Under the pieces are notes generated by a model. It saw only the letters and a list, made by a program, of their open reading frames with translations. It searched no databases and was not told the origin of the DNA. Both the position numbers and the translations under genes were made by a program. DNA of 64,000 nt from Margaritispora aquatica (taxonomy: Eukaryota > Ascomycota > Leotiomycetes > Helotiales > Discinellaceae), in contig VJWN01000012.1 of NCBI GenBank assembly GCA_007644065.1, positions 1 through 64,000 on the forward strand, written 5' to 3'. Positions 46,654 to 57,756 of this stretch are shown one piece after another; the stretch's first letter is position 1; each line of letters starts with the position of its first letter.

Positions 46654-48378
46654 ATGGCTTCATCACTACCCCTGGACATACACCAGCATATTGCTCAAAA
46701 CACCACATGCCTCAAAACGCTCTCCTCTCTGACCCTAGTTTGCAAGACTTTTAATCGAATCTATACTCCCGCGCTCTACACTCACATCTATATTCAAAAT
46801 TACAGTCATGAATCCAACGTCCTGACTAACTTGTCTAACTTACCAATTGCGACACATCTCCGACATACACGTTGTCTAGAAATGCGTAAATCATATCCAC
46901 AAGATGGGGAATTATTGTTGGAATGTTTCAGAGCTATGGAGAATCTAGAGAGCTTAGTGTACAGTACTCTATCTCCTGTACCTTCCCCCAATCCACGCCT
47001 CCCTTTTTTTAACAAGCTCTGACATACATCCAGAATCGCGCATTGTTACATGGATGATAATCTGAATTTCAGCGAGCATTCTCACAGAAGAGGACGAATC
47101 CAACCTATTCTGCAGCATCTCTTACACAGCAAAGTGTTTCATACTCTCCATCTGGAGAGTGAAGGCTATGGCGGCGATTTCATCGTCTTACTCCCTCACT
47201 TTGCACATCTTCGATCGCTGACTCTTAATGGCATCGCACATGGCGGATCTGATGCGGAAAAACTAGTCGACGTCCTGATTGCCTCGGCGCAACATCTGCG
47301 CGTATTGTCGTTGAGCGAAGTAGTTGAAGTCCACAACCGATCCGAGGGTCATTCCCTCATCTACGACTTCTGTGCGAAATTTCATTTGCGTAGGATGAGA
47401 AATCCAGATATTCCACTTCTGAGGTTAAAGAAGCTAGCACTAGGGGTGGCTTTCCGACCTCGTGCTGATATGGCTGCTGATTATGATAATGGGGAGGAAG
47501 ATTCTGATTCTGATCCAGATGAATCGGCAGAGGAGAAAGCCGAGCGAAAAGAGCATCCAAACTGTGTTGCTAAGCTTACGGATCTGTCCTTGTTAGAAGA
47601 GCTGGAGCTAGACAATAGCATTCGTAAAAGCTGGCATAATTTCAGTGAATGCCGCATTCCAGTTGAGGATTGGTCACTCTTCGCCGAGTCGACTAACTTG
47701 CGACGGTTCAAAATTAAGCGTATCACTCGCGGTGTGCTTGATTTCATCAGTAGCATTCGAGTTGCGAACCCAGAGGCACTGACTGAGATTGCTGGTTTGG
47801 AAGATGGTGATAACAGCACTGGAGATTTCGGAGACATGAATGAGGAGCACAAAATCTTGGAGAAGGAGCCAATGTTCGCATTTCCAGTGCAAAAGATAGC
47901 CGAGCTAGGAGGCTGGACAAAAGTAGAGCTGGGAAGTTGGGACCGGTATGAAGGTCCCGCTGGTTCTTCTACTGCGTTTGGGCAGTACGAGGCATTTTGT
48001 AGAGAGAACGAGATTGAAGAATTGGCTTGTGTCTTTACGGATGAGGAGCTTGAGAGATTCAAGGCTGAGGCACTGCCCTTCATGATGAACTTGAAGACAC
48101 TGGTGCTATCGATGGGGAGACAGGAGCAATATAGCCAGGCTATGAGATGGGTTTCAACTGAGGAAGCTGATGAAGCTGATGAAGAGGAGATTATAACGAT
48201 GGTGGATGAGCTATTTGATATTAGTATGAAGGCGTGGGAGGCGAGGGGATATGTAGGACGACGATTGCAGGTGGTGGAGGTGGCGGGGTTTATTCATACT
48301 TCAATTCACGATCTCGAGAGACGCGTAGGACCCAGTACAAGTATAGCCACGAAGGTCGTGGTAGAGAGAAAAAGATAG
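46654..48378 (+). CDS. F-box-like protein
   Basis: Two exons: join(46654..46958, 47034..48378), 549 aa. The start LPLDIHQHIAQNTTCLKTLS and then LTLVCKTFNRIYTPALYTHI match the fungal F-box pattern, which binds Skp1 in SCF ubiquitin ligases. The rest holds irregular leucine-rich segments (FHTLHLES, FAHLRSLTLNGI, LRVLSLSEVVEV, LSLLEELELDNS) and an acidic insert, expected to bind substrate. The two halves are in the same frame but separated by a TGA at 47020. I propose a 75-nt intron with donor GTACAG and acceptor ATCCAG preceded by CTGAC, giving ESLVIAHCYMDDNLNF. The donor is weak, so a nonsense allele remains possible. The target is unknown. Confidence 0.75.
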
Positions 48379-48537
48379 TAATTACATACCACAGATTAGC
48401 TATGAAGCAACGACAAACTCTTGGTTGATCAAAGAATTTAGGTGCAATTAATTATAAAATAGCCAGACCAGACTACCTGGTACTTATTGTATTAGCCTTC
48501 TTGACGGATATGTTTTCGAATATGGAATGCTACAAAA

Positions 48538-50208
48538 TCAATCGCTATGCTTTCGCTTATTTCCTATTGTTGTCTCACTTGGGCTTTTTAAGGAACAAAT
48601 TTGCCGCACGCCATCAAAACAATGATGGTTCAAAGCAGTAGAAGCAGAAATTCGATCATGTGGCTCCCAAGCAATCATCGATGATATAAGCGATTCCAGG
48701 CTAGCGGTGGGTGCTAATTTCAGGGCGGTCATTTGCTTTTTCCATTGTGCCTTCGCATCAAGCACATTCTTCCACAGCAGCTGTCCAGATGTGACAAAAA
48801 GCTGTATTCCAACGATCCCAGTGGCCCAGATATCCACTGAGTTGGTATATGGCATTTTCTCCATCTCAGGGGCCAAATATGGTATAGTCCCAACCTTCTT
48901 TGGATTCGGTTCGCAGACCTTCTTGCAGACTGTCTCGCCATAATCTAGAATGACAGTTTCGATAGAATCCCCCATCTGCTCTACCACCCCAATATTCGCA
49001 GGTTTGATGTCACGATGCATGAATCCATGGCTATGCAGAGCTACTAGACCTTGAAGTAGCTGATAGAATGCCATAAGACGCACTTTCGTCGATTGTTTGA
49101 AGATCAGCTCTTCAGAAAGGTTGAAGCGGACGAATGGGCCATGAATGATGATGACTCTTTCTGGTCTTGTACGGAGACTATATCGTTCGTCTGATTCATC
49201 GAGTACACCCGTGTACCATCTGTTACCCCGCTCATAAAAGACTGTAAAAAATTTGAGCAGTCGTAACTGTGAACACATCAGCAAAGTCTTTCGAAAGTTT
49301 TGAACGACATACATTGGCTGGCAGTGCTTTCAAAGTATCAATTTCCTGCAATATCTTGCGGTGTGTTTCGAGACATTTCCTGACAAGGCATTTGGCCGCA
49401 CCAGACTCCTGTGTCCTAACATTTTTGGCAGCATTAACCACACCGAAAGAACCATTCCCAACAGTCCCTCGGATGTTCCATTCACCACCAATAAGAGTGT
49501 CCATTGGGGATGGAGTTGCAGATAAGTCTGAGGGCGGGACGGCTCGTTGAAGTGTATTTGTGAGATACTCGCGAAGGAATTTGTTGTAGTGCTCTTCTTC
49601 CATGTCTATAAATTCAAGAGAATAGCCTAATGATCCAAACGAGATGAGTGATTTTCGTGTAATGATGTTCCGCTGGCCTCCAGTGAATTCATCGTTCCCA
49701 AGCACGGTTTTATATCTTCGAGTTCGATACGCTTTCACGGTAAGGACGCCATCTTTGTCAAAAAAGAAACTTGCATGGTGCCCAGCGACCTCAAATCTCG
49801 AAGAGGACGTCCCGGGTGGAGCCAAGAGAAGGTCCACTGAGTTCACAGCATCCGGTCGTCTCGTGGATGTGCGACCAAAGCCTGCCACCCATCCAGAGTG
49901 AGGAACATTTGGTCCAGTTTCAAATGAAAGAGTGTAATATCCTTGATATTTCGGCCTCAATTCAATATGGCTCTCGGCATCAGACTCAGTGTAGTATGGC
50001 TTTCTTGACTGTCTTCCCTTAGACTATGATCGATCGCAGCTGGGACATAAGGCTCCATATGCAAGAATTGAGAAGGGTGAAAGTATTTGGAGGGGTTGGA
50101 CAGAATTAATTCTGCGACTCTACTGAACAGACGCTGTGCTTCGATGTTTTTGGGAATGAGTTTGGCAAAAACAGGGGAAATCGCCGAAACCGAATCCATT
50201 GAGCTCAT
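48538..50208 (-). CDS. Protein kinase with FHA-like N-terminus, DYG in place of DFG
   Basis: Pieces: about 50000-50208 (N-terminus from MSSMDSVSAI), 49313 to about 50000, and 48538..49266, joined by a 46-nt intron with a GTATGT donor. The region YTLSFETGPNVPHSGWVAGF resembles an FHA-like beta sandwich before the kinase. The P-loop is GTVGNGSFGVV, the ATP Lys lies in SGAAKCLVRK and the catalytic loop is HRDIKPAN. The metal-binding motif is DYGE instead of DFG. YLAPEM and DIWATGIVGIQLF follow. Between DHSLREDSQE and KPYYTESDAES the frame changes near 50000-50010. Either one base is missing, or a 42-nt intron with a poor GTCCCA donor is used. It is probably a Ser/Thr kinase of an expanded fungal group; the pathway is unknown. 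Confidence 0.72.
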
Positions 50209-50877
50209 ATTGGATAAGACGGCGAGTATTATATTGGATGCACGAAGTGTGGATATGGGACCTTATGGCAAAATACTGAGCGGGCACTACCTTACTGTAG
50301 GTAGATGGTAAAGTAAGATCTTATCTTACCTTTCAGGTTTGCAAAATTGGGCAATATTATATTATCGGTTTTGAGGCAAGAAACCTTTTCACTACAGTAT
50401 TATTTAGGAGTATTGAAGTTAATGTGCAAAAAGCATTCGGACATTCAATGCGAGGTACGATGTGCAAAATAGTGTAGTGTACCTAGGATATTCAGTTATA
50501 AATTACTCAAGTAAGATGTTACTAAATTCTCCCATTTGATGTGAGGCGATTAGATTCCTGGTCGCGTTGAGTGTGCTGTGTGGCTGAATAGTCACGACAT
50601 CATGTGACTAATGAGCCACTACCTTCCTTAGGTAATGAGAGATCTGGACGGGTGGGAAGCACGACCTACCGAGTTTAAACTACAGTAAGTAGGTAAGCTT
50701 AAGTATTTCACGACCCACGAACTCGACTTTGCAGGTCACCTACACCACCTACACCACCTAGACATGCAGACATGGTCATGATTAAATTGAACTCGCAGCA
50801 TTCCATACCTGCTCAGGATCTACACGTGAACAGCGATCTAGGACTTCGGTACTTCCACGGTTCGAAACACAACGATC
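50209..50877. other. Divergent intergenic region
   Basis: Lies between the kinase start and the small plus-strand ORF. It contains GTAG-type repeats near 50295-50305 and 50680-50695 and a short ctacaccac repetition near 50740-50760. No gene. Confidence 0.45.
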
Positions 50878-51222
50878 ATGGCCTGGTTCTCTCAAACTCT
50901 CATTGAAGGCGTTCCTCCACCAGCATCAGCAGCCAACCCGCTGCATGATGCCCTGCCTGGGTTTGGTTGCGAATTTGAATGGACTCTTGAGAAGGCTTTC
51001 AAAGAACGCGAGAAGAAGGAAAAAGGACGACTAGCGAGATATGCAAGATACGGTATGACAGAGCTGGAGGCAAGGCGGCGGACTCCATCACCAATGCGCG
51101 AGGCCTATGAAGCACTCGTTGCAAGAGTAACAGCCGACGACTACAACCCAAACGGCGACTATACCGATTCCGAATTATCACCATCGATACCTTCCACGCC
51201 CGAATCAATTAAAGAGGAATGA
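50878..51222 (+). CDS. Small ORF, first copy of a duplicated module
   Basis: 114 aa from the ATG at 50878. The sequence is MAWFSQTLIEGVPPPASAAN, a FEWTLEKAFKEREKKEKGR basic helix, then the module GMTELEARRRTPSPMREAYE (nucleotides 51052-51141) and an acidic Ser/Pro tail. The stop is TGA at 51220. The following ORF is in the same frame and repeats the module 213 nt downstream, so the two were probably one reading frame or arose by tandem duplication. No known domain, signal peptide or TM. Confidence 0.5.
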   Translation: MAWFSQTLIEGVPPPASAANPLHDALPGFGCEFEWTLEKAFKEREKKEKGRLARYARYGMTELEARRRTPSPMREAYEALVARVTADDYNPNGDYTDSELSPSIPSTPESIKEE

Positions 51223-51234
51223 GCAACGAAGCAA

Positions 51235-51744
51235 ATGATTCGCCTACACAAAAACTTGAGATTTGGTAAGACAAATTTGAATGCGAGGCGGAGGACACTA
51301 GAACCTGTGAGGGAAGCATATGGAACGCTCATTACAGCAATATCGGCAGATGATGAAAGCAAGTCCTCTGCATCCCCTTTCTCAACCCCATCAATACAAA
51401 CTCCGCCAACACCTAGGTCGACTGAAATCAACCATCCTCGCGTGAAGGGGCCATACACCCCGGAATGGCACGTAGAACAGGGCTCGCAGGCGAGTGTGAT
51501 CAATCCAGAGGTGCGACGGAAGGTGGCACCAAGGCGAGGTGCAAAACAAAAATCTGCAGCTCAACCTAGAAATACAAAATTTAGTCAAGGGAGGTCGAAG
51601 ACCATTGGAAGGGGAGTCATGAATTCTAGGATATCGAAGGAGACAAGGGCGATGGGTCAAGCACAAGCTTCAAGTCTTTGCCGCTCAAAGCACCACATGC
51701 AGACAAGATCTAAACAGCTTGCTGGGATGGATGGTCTGGGATGA
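51235..51744 (+). CDS. Second copy of the duplicated module, possibly same gene
   Basis: The frame is open from 51223, directly after the stop of the previous ORF, and has an ATG at 51235. It encodes up to 169 aa. GKTNLNARRRTLEPVREAYG (51265 onward) matches the first copy at 17 of 30 residues over 51265-51354. The remainder is basic and low-complexity (RRKVAPRRGAKQKSAAQPRN), suggesting nucleic-acid binding or disorder. It may be an exon of the preceding gene if an intron removes the stop, or a decayed copy. Not a recognised family. Confidence 0.45.
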   Translation: MIRLHKNLRFGKTNLNARRRTLEPVREAYGTLITAISADDESKSSASPFSTPSIQTPPTPRSTEINHPRVKGPYTPEWHVEQGSQASVINPEVRRKVAPRRGAKQKSAAQPRNTKFSQGRSKTIGRGVMNSRISKETRAMGQAQASSLCRSKHHMQTRSKQLAGMDGLG

Positions 51745-52784
51745 AGTCAAATTGGGATTTGCTGCTATTTCAGCATTTTTCTTTATGACAACAACTAGAT
51801 ATAGAATATTCTATCTGTTCCCACATCAGCGAGTAGGAGCTTGGCGTCGCGCAGTGTGCTTTGCACATAACATTCGACCCTCTGGACCTACAATCGGCAT
51901 TCAGCATGCACGATAGCCCTGCTAAACGAGTTGTAGGAGAAGCAGTGAGCAGGACACGAGGTGGTCGGGGATACTCCAGAAGGTGTAAGGGACCTTGTAT
52001 CATTGCAGGGAGTATAGCACCAAAAAATTGGGCAAAACTAGAGCAATTCATGGGAGGCCATAAAGCACTGGAATTGGGGATAGCCAAATCGGTTGTGGCA
52101 GAGGAGTTCACTTGAATTTGTCTTGACACTTGATATGCAGGAGTCGATAATTTCTGATAACTCGGCAACCAAAGAGCATGCAATATCAGAGCTCTCTCGT
52201 ACTCTCATACTATGGGTGGTGTATGCTATTCTTGCCATCTTTCAAGTTCGCACCCAGTCCCTGTGCGTAAACGACTGGTACGCGAAACATGTTCCGAGCC
52301 AGTTCGCGCTGTTCCGAAGACTGAAGGAATTACTAAAAGGATGTGAAGATGACAACGGTTTGCATTTTCAGAATATAAGGTATTCAGCATCACAAATATG
52401 CATCACCCTTCATTCCATATATCATCTTCCAGCTTTGAAGTTCTGTAAGTATGTTTCGCAGGTGGTTAACTGTTATTCTCAGCAGTATTGAGTTTGAGGG
52501 ATGCATATTTCATTCTGAGGTCAAGAAGTCGTACAGAAGATCTTGTAGTTAAATTCCAAAAAAGCTCCGTTGCTCCTAGCTAAACTTCGGCTCGCCGACA
52601 CAGAAATCATACAGGACGTTAAAATGAAACACATCTCTGAATATGTACACAAGAAAACAGAAACACCACCGAGCCATATTTGACATATCAGATCCACCTG
52701 CATCACCAGTACGACCAGGGACCTTGAGGAAGTTCCTTGACAGGAGACTTCACCTCGATAGACTCTCAAATCGCGATGGACTGC
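51745..52784. other. Intergenic region, about 1 kb
   Basis: Short frames on both strands (for example plus 51861-52115 with a Gly/Arg-rich stretch) lack support. It may contain degraded coding sequence but nothing identifiable. Confidence 0.4.
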
Positions 52785-54413
52785 TTAGCAATCATCAGAC
52801 TCATCCGCTCCTGTGTCCTCTCCAGCACTGCCGCTTGCCACGGTACCAGCAGCAGTAGAAGTGCGAGTGCTAAATGTCGTAGCAGCCGGAGCCTTGCTCT
52901 GCGCCGATGATGACACCGCTTGATTCGCAACAGCTGCAACCGAGGAAGCAACAGGAACACTTGAGCTCGAGGATCCTGTGCTGGCTCCAGATCCAGAAGA
53001 CACACTACCACTGCTGAAAGTGGAGTTGATAGGTCCAAACTTGATATTCGAGAACGTAACCGAAGCGTCAGCATTGGTGCTCTCGATATCACTTGGAGCC
53101 CCAGCATCGGTAGCACAAGTTCCTCTCGCACTTCCCAATCCGGTGGAGTTGGTAGGATAGTTGACAGCATCCAACCAACCCATATTTGCATAGTGGTCGT
53201 CCCAAACACTCATCACAAGCGTCATGCCTCCCTTCAAGGCCTCGCCCATAGCCTCCAAGCCACCGTGAGTTTTGAAGACGTTGTCATCTCCAAATACCGT
53301 CTTCTGCGCATCACAGAAATCAGTCGTGAGTGAGTTACCGGAAACATTGGCGATCTTGGATTGTGAATTTGGGATCACAACGCCGTTCTGCACGTAGAAG
53401 CGCTTGATTTCCGTGAGAGGCTCGCCGATGAACTGGGTGACGACTGTGAAGACCTTAGTAGTGTCCACTGTCTTTGAGGGGCCGTAGAAAGAGGTGTCGC
53501 CCATGCGGTAGGAGTTAAAATCACATCCATCTGGATCGCAGGTTCCGCCATAGCGAGTGTCTGAGTATGTACCACCGCAAGCATCGCCCTCGCACATCAC
53601 TTGCGTTGCGTTGTCGCATGGATGAGGTGTGTAAGCTGTAGAAATCGAGTTGGCTTCCCAAACATCCATTTCAGCGCAGCAAGAGCCGTGATTTCCAACG
53701 CCAGCATTGACATCGCTCGTTGAAGGAACCCAGCCTTCAACATTGGCCTGTTTGCGTTAGTGAGGGAACAAATAAATAAATGGAAGGAGACACACCTCGC
53801 CATTGATGAATTTCAAGTCTCTTGGACATTGAGAATCGCAATACCCAGTACCATACTTCGCACCAGCCTTATTGGTAGGGTTCTTAGCCATGCCACCATC
53901 AGCATCCATAGAAACAAAGTACAAGGCACCGTTCAGTCCACATGGCAAGTTGGACACATCGACGTCGAAGGTGAACTCCTTATTCAACAGCGAGAACTGC
54001 TTGTACGTCGTATCAGTATCCATGAGATACATCCTAGATCCGATATTCTTGTCAGTCGATTGTGTGACAAATTTCAGCTTCAGAGAGCTTCCGGTCGTGG
54101 TAGCGCCATAAGTGCCAGCGTAGTCAGCGCCCTCGAGAGCACAGTTGGCAGCACATTCAGTGTTGGATGGACAGAGACCTGCATTCCAAGTATTGCCGGT
54201 GTAGCAGTTTGTGTAGCTGCCTGCTGTGGCATCGTGTAGCCAGCGCCAGTTGGCATCAACAACTACCAGGCCATTTTGCGTGGTGCAAGAACCGGGTGCG
54301 GTGCACTCCTCGTAGGTGAGAGCGGGATGCGTTTCTGTTTTCTGGGTGCCGACTTGTTGGCCACGGACCAGCGTTGCGGCCAGAGAGGAAGCAAGTGCTA
54401 GACTGCGGTACAT
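52785..54413 (-). CDS. GH7 cellobiohydrolase (reducing-end exocellulase), no CBM1
   Basis: Two exons: complement(join(52785..53747, 53796..54413)), 526 aa. It is a secreted cellulase releasing cellobiose from cellulose reducing ends. The signal peptide is [18 protein letters not shown]; the mature start [20 protein letters not shown] is typical of Cel7A-type enzymes. The catalytic motif [11 protein letters not shown] provides nucleophile Glu, assisting Asp and acid/base Glu near residues 232, 234 and 237. Many paired cysteines occur ([28 protein letters not shown]). The catalytic domain is followed by a Ser/Thr/Ala-rich tail ending in ADESDDC. There is no fungal cellulose-binding module at either end, so it acts as a single-domain enzyme. 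The intron is 48 nt (GTGTGT). Such genes are usually cellulose-induced and glucose-repressed. Confidence 0.95.
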
Positions 54414-56709
54414 GATGATGACTTTTGAAGAAGTTGAGAGATTGTAGTGATCGACGAAAGTATCGAATGAATGAATGATTGAATGAATGAATGAATGAAT
54501 GAATGAGGGAAAGCTGAAATGAACAAGAGAGAATGAGTGTCTTCGCTGAAGATGTCGAGGGAAATCTGGAGGATATTCAGATGATCATATATACTTCTCT
54601 CCCTCGGCGAATGAAAACCCATGGCATATTGACGCCGTCTTTGAGAGTAGCTCGAGGTAAATTGTGCTTTGCAGTGAAAATTCCCATGCCTACATTAAAA
54701 ACCGTCGCCTCATCACAAATTGAGCTGCCACCAATCGCCATTCCCGTTCGAAGCGAGTTTCCTGTGAACACCTCACTTTATGAAACGAGATAAATGAGAA
54801 TTCATTCACATCCCACACTGCAATCAACAGTTCGCCAGCGAGGTGTTTCCCGTAGAATCCAAGCACTTTAACTTGTGCGGCAAATAAATTTCGAGCATCT
54901 AAGAGTGGAGGCGTTTGGCGAAAGCTTAACCATATAAATGACAGCTTGGGATATCTTGTTTGATGTGCCTGCAGTTTGCTCAGAAGCTGGGGAGAAGGTT
55001 ATTTCGATGAAGCAATTCAGATGAACTTGCTGGGATCAGGATGAAACAGCTCATGCGGAGGATTATTCTACCCCACATCTTGCTCGAACAGCCGCACATC
55101 CTGGACCCCACAAAAAGCTCGTCAGGTTGACGACACGGAGTTTAGTGCCGAACGATTCTCAAAGTAGTCAGTCCACTCCTTGTTTTAGACATAGAATGAT
55201 GGTGGATCTGGAGTGAAGATTTGGATCGCTTGTGGTGGTACTGAATGAACGAATTGAACACGTCATTAAAATCACATGGAAATCAAGGTCGTAGGAAACG
55301 TTTAACTTTCTTAGATTCAAATGACCTTCAGTATGTGATCGTCTAAGAAACGTATTCATTCATAACAGAACAGCCTTCAAGTGTTGAGATCAGTGCGAAC
55401 AGCTTACTCCTAGTCTTTTGAAACCATTGATCTGGAAATAAAAGTATCCATGGACCAAATAAAGCTCTAACGGAATTAACTGTACACCAAACCAATTTAT
55501 CAATCTTTCTCCTTTACCATCATGACAGAAATACATGCCATTGCTGTGTAGAAACGGACCTAGAAATGATTTTCTTAATTGCTGAATGTATGGTGTATTA
55601 TTACATTTATAATATCCTTCAAACCGTTATTATCCTTATTGACTTTGAATGTGTGGTCCTAATAAACAGACATACCTTAAATATCCTTAGAATCAGAAAG
55701 TCTTGGTACTCCTTATACGGTGTTGTAACTTTCTACCAAGGTTTTGACCTCGATTTTATCCTTCTCCTTAGCCTCTGGCACCTGTAGAAAGTATTCAGAC
55801 GAATATCTAGCCTGCTTTAAAGATCCGGACACTGTAATAGGTAGCGATAGATAGGGATATTATAAGCCTGGAATTTTGAGGGCACTTGGGATTTTGCGGA
55901 TATCCTCAAAGTCTAGGATATCCTTACACGTCTCCTAAAATGTCCGGGACTAGTAGAAATAAGCATTTTGCCCCAATATCCATAATCTTTATACGAATGC
56001 TCCATGGCAAGTATATGACCACTTGAAAGAAATGCCGAAAAATACTATGCCTATAGCAAATCAGGCTCTCAATCTTCAATACTGAATTTATTCCTCTATC
56101 GTAATCTAACCATCGAGATCCATAGCATCGTCCTTCAAGCGAATGCTCAATTCCTGGCCTAAGCCTCCAGTCTCTCCTCTGCCAGCTTCGGTATCCAAGA
56201 CCTCATGTCAAATTCGCGAATGCACATCCAACTCTTACGGTGTGTCGCCTAGAATCATTTATTCCCTTCTTTTCTTCAATATGATCGTTGTTTACCACTT
56301 CGCAAGACGTATCGTTAAAAAGTACATGGTTCGTTGACACCCCCAGCTATGCTCGCCACTCGCTTAGAAAGGGGCAGCAATGCCAAGATCTAGGAAGGTC
56401 AAGAAATGACTATGTTGTGAAATAGTCTCTTCGCAATCCTGTCAAGGCCATTTGAAACTTGAGGCAATTTATCAAGGAAAAATTCATGGTTTCAAGTTGG
56501 AAAGTGACCCAGATTTGGAAGAGTAGAAGAAAGTATCAAGAACAAAAGTAAACTTAAAGGCATAAACCAGTGTTGTCGCCATGAAATTCACATTACTCAT
56601 TGCTCTGACTAGCTTCTCGAGCTACAAAGTAACCCATCACAGTTTCCTTTAACGCCAGAACCATGCTGTGAACCGAACGCCGTGTAATGCATCGATGATT
56701 TCAGGTCAT
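54414..56709. other. Intergenic region upstream of the cellulase, about 2.3 kb
   Basis: The first 600 nt should be the cellulase promoter and 5' UTR, with a TGAA microsatellite (54465-54506). The stretch 55560-55700 is AT-rich with a 73-codon hydrophobic frame that I do not accept as a gene; it may be repeat-derived. No other feature is clear. Confidence 0.45.
54465..54506. repeat. (TGAA)n microsatellite
   Basis: About ten nearly perfect units of gaat/tgaa, with one gatt interruption, lie 50-95 nt upstream of the cellulase start, presumably in its 5' UTR. Confidence 0.85.
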
Positions 56710-57494
56710 CTATACTTCCCGAGCCAGCTTTTTCGCTAACTTCTTCTGCTCCTCCACCTTCAACGCCTTCGTATCGGTGTCCTGAATCGCCTTTCCAATT
56801 GCCAACGTGGTCTTGATGCTCTTACTATCGACCCAAACCTTGCCATTTCTACCCACAGCGATCTCGAAAGGCACACCAGCGCCACCTATCTCTTCCAGCA
56901 GCACCAAGTTTCCCTGTTCAGCCGGATTTGCCAGCATCAACCTTCTAGCCATACCAAGAGATATTGAGAATAGCATGCCACCAGTCAAAGGACCCAATCC
57001 TTCCGACTTGCCAGTCGATGATGAGACACACTCGATCTCTGGATCCATGTGTTTGTTGGCCAAGGTAACCCTGGCGTAGACGAGAGCACCGAAAGGAAGT
57101 TGTGGCCGCGTCTTTCTGGATGCACCCTCGAATGAAAGCTGTGGTAGAGTTGCATTAGGCGTATAGTCGCTCAGACTTGCATAGTAAACTTCGCCAACAG
57201 ACTTTTGTATTGTTGCAATGACAAGATCGCCATTTGTAGGGAGGTACTACGTATTTGTTAGTAGCCAGCTGCTGAAAAGATCAAGCAACATACGCGACTG
57301 CCATTAAATTCAACCCAAACAGCATTCTTCCTCTTGTCGGTGCAAAGTTGTCCAGCGACTGTAGATGTGATTGTGTTTGGAGGAATATGCCGTAAGCCTG
57401 GGCCAATTTTGAGTGGTAGTGTTGGGTGAGACGGGAGAGATGCAGGATCTAAATGCTCTCCAGGAAGCACGAACGTGTCAGTGATTGTCGCCAT
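56710..57494 (-). CDS. RRP40: Rrp40, RNA exosome cap subunit
   Basis: Two exons: complement(join(56710..57246, 57294..57494)), 245 aa, the usual length. It forms part of the S1/KH cap of the nuclear and cytoplasmic exosome that guides RNA to the 3'-5' nucleases. Family marks: an N-terminal domain with FVLPGEHLD and KIGPGLRHI; the S1 region YLPTNGDLVIATIQKSVGEV; FEGASRKTRPQLPFGALVYA; and a KH domain with GRNGKVWVDSKS. The start ATG gives MATITDTFVL. It is divergent from SSZ1 with 262 nt between the start codons, so they share a promoter region. Confidence 0.93.
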
Positions 57495-57756
57495 TGTTTA
57501 TGTACGAAGTGATTCAAGTTTGTGGTTTTGTAAATAAATCTTCCCCTCGATGAGGTTGAATTTCAGCCTTGTGAAATATGGATCCTGATCACTGTGATTG
57601 GCTCTGGGATTTTTCTCAAATGCATGTGCGGATCGCTGGCGGGCAAAAAAGTTCGAGAACTAAGAAGCTGGAGTGTGAGAAATACCAGGACAACTTCAGA
57701 ACATATTATTCTCTCCACCCAAACCATACCCATATTCACCATTCCCAATCTCGAAA
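57495..57756. promoter_or_regulatory. Shared divergent promoter of RRP40 and SSZ1
   Basis: Only 262 nt separate the two divergent start codons, so both promoters and 5' leaders must fit here. Both products serve RNA or ribosome metabolism, so co-regulation is plausible. No TATA box or known ribosome-biogenesis element was clearly recognised. Confidence 0.6.

Noticed and set aside
47020..47022. TGA as proof that the F-box locus is a pseudogene
   Set aside because: An intron with a CTGAC branch site and CAG acceptor removes it and preserves phase, so a normal gene is more likely.
51861..52491. Two plus-strand frames after the duplicated module
   Set aside because: No similarity to the module and no recognisable domain; treated as intergenic.
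55566..55787. Plus-strand 73-aa hydrophobic ORF
   Set aside because: AT-driven composition, no homology features and no proper context; probably repeat-derived or random.
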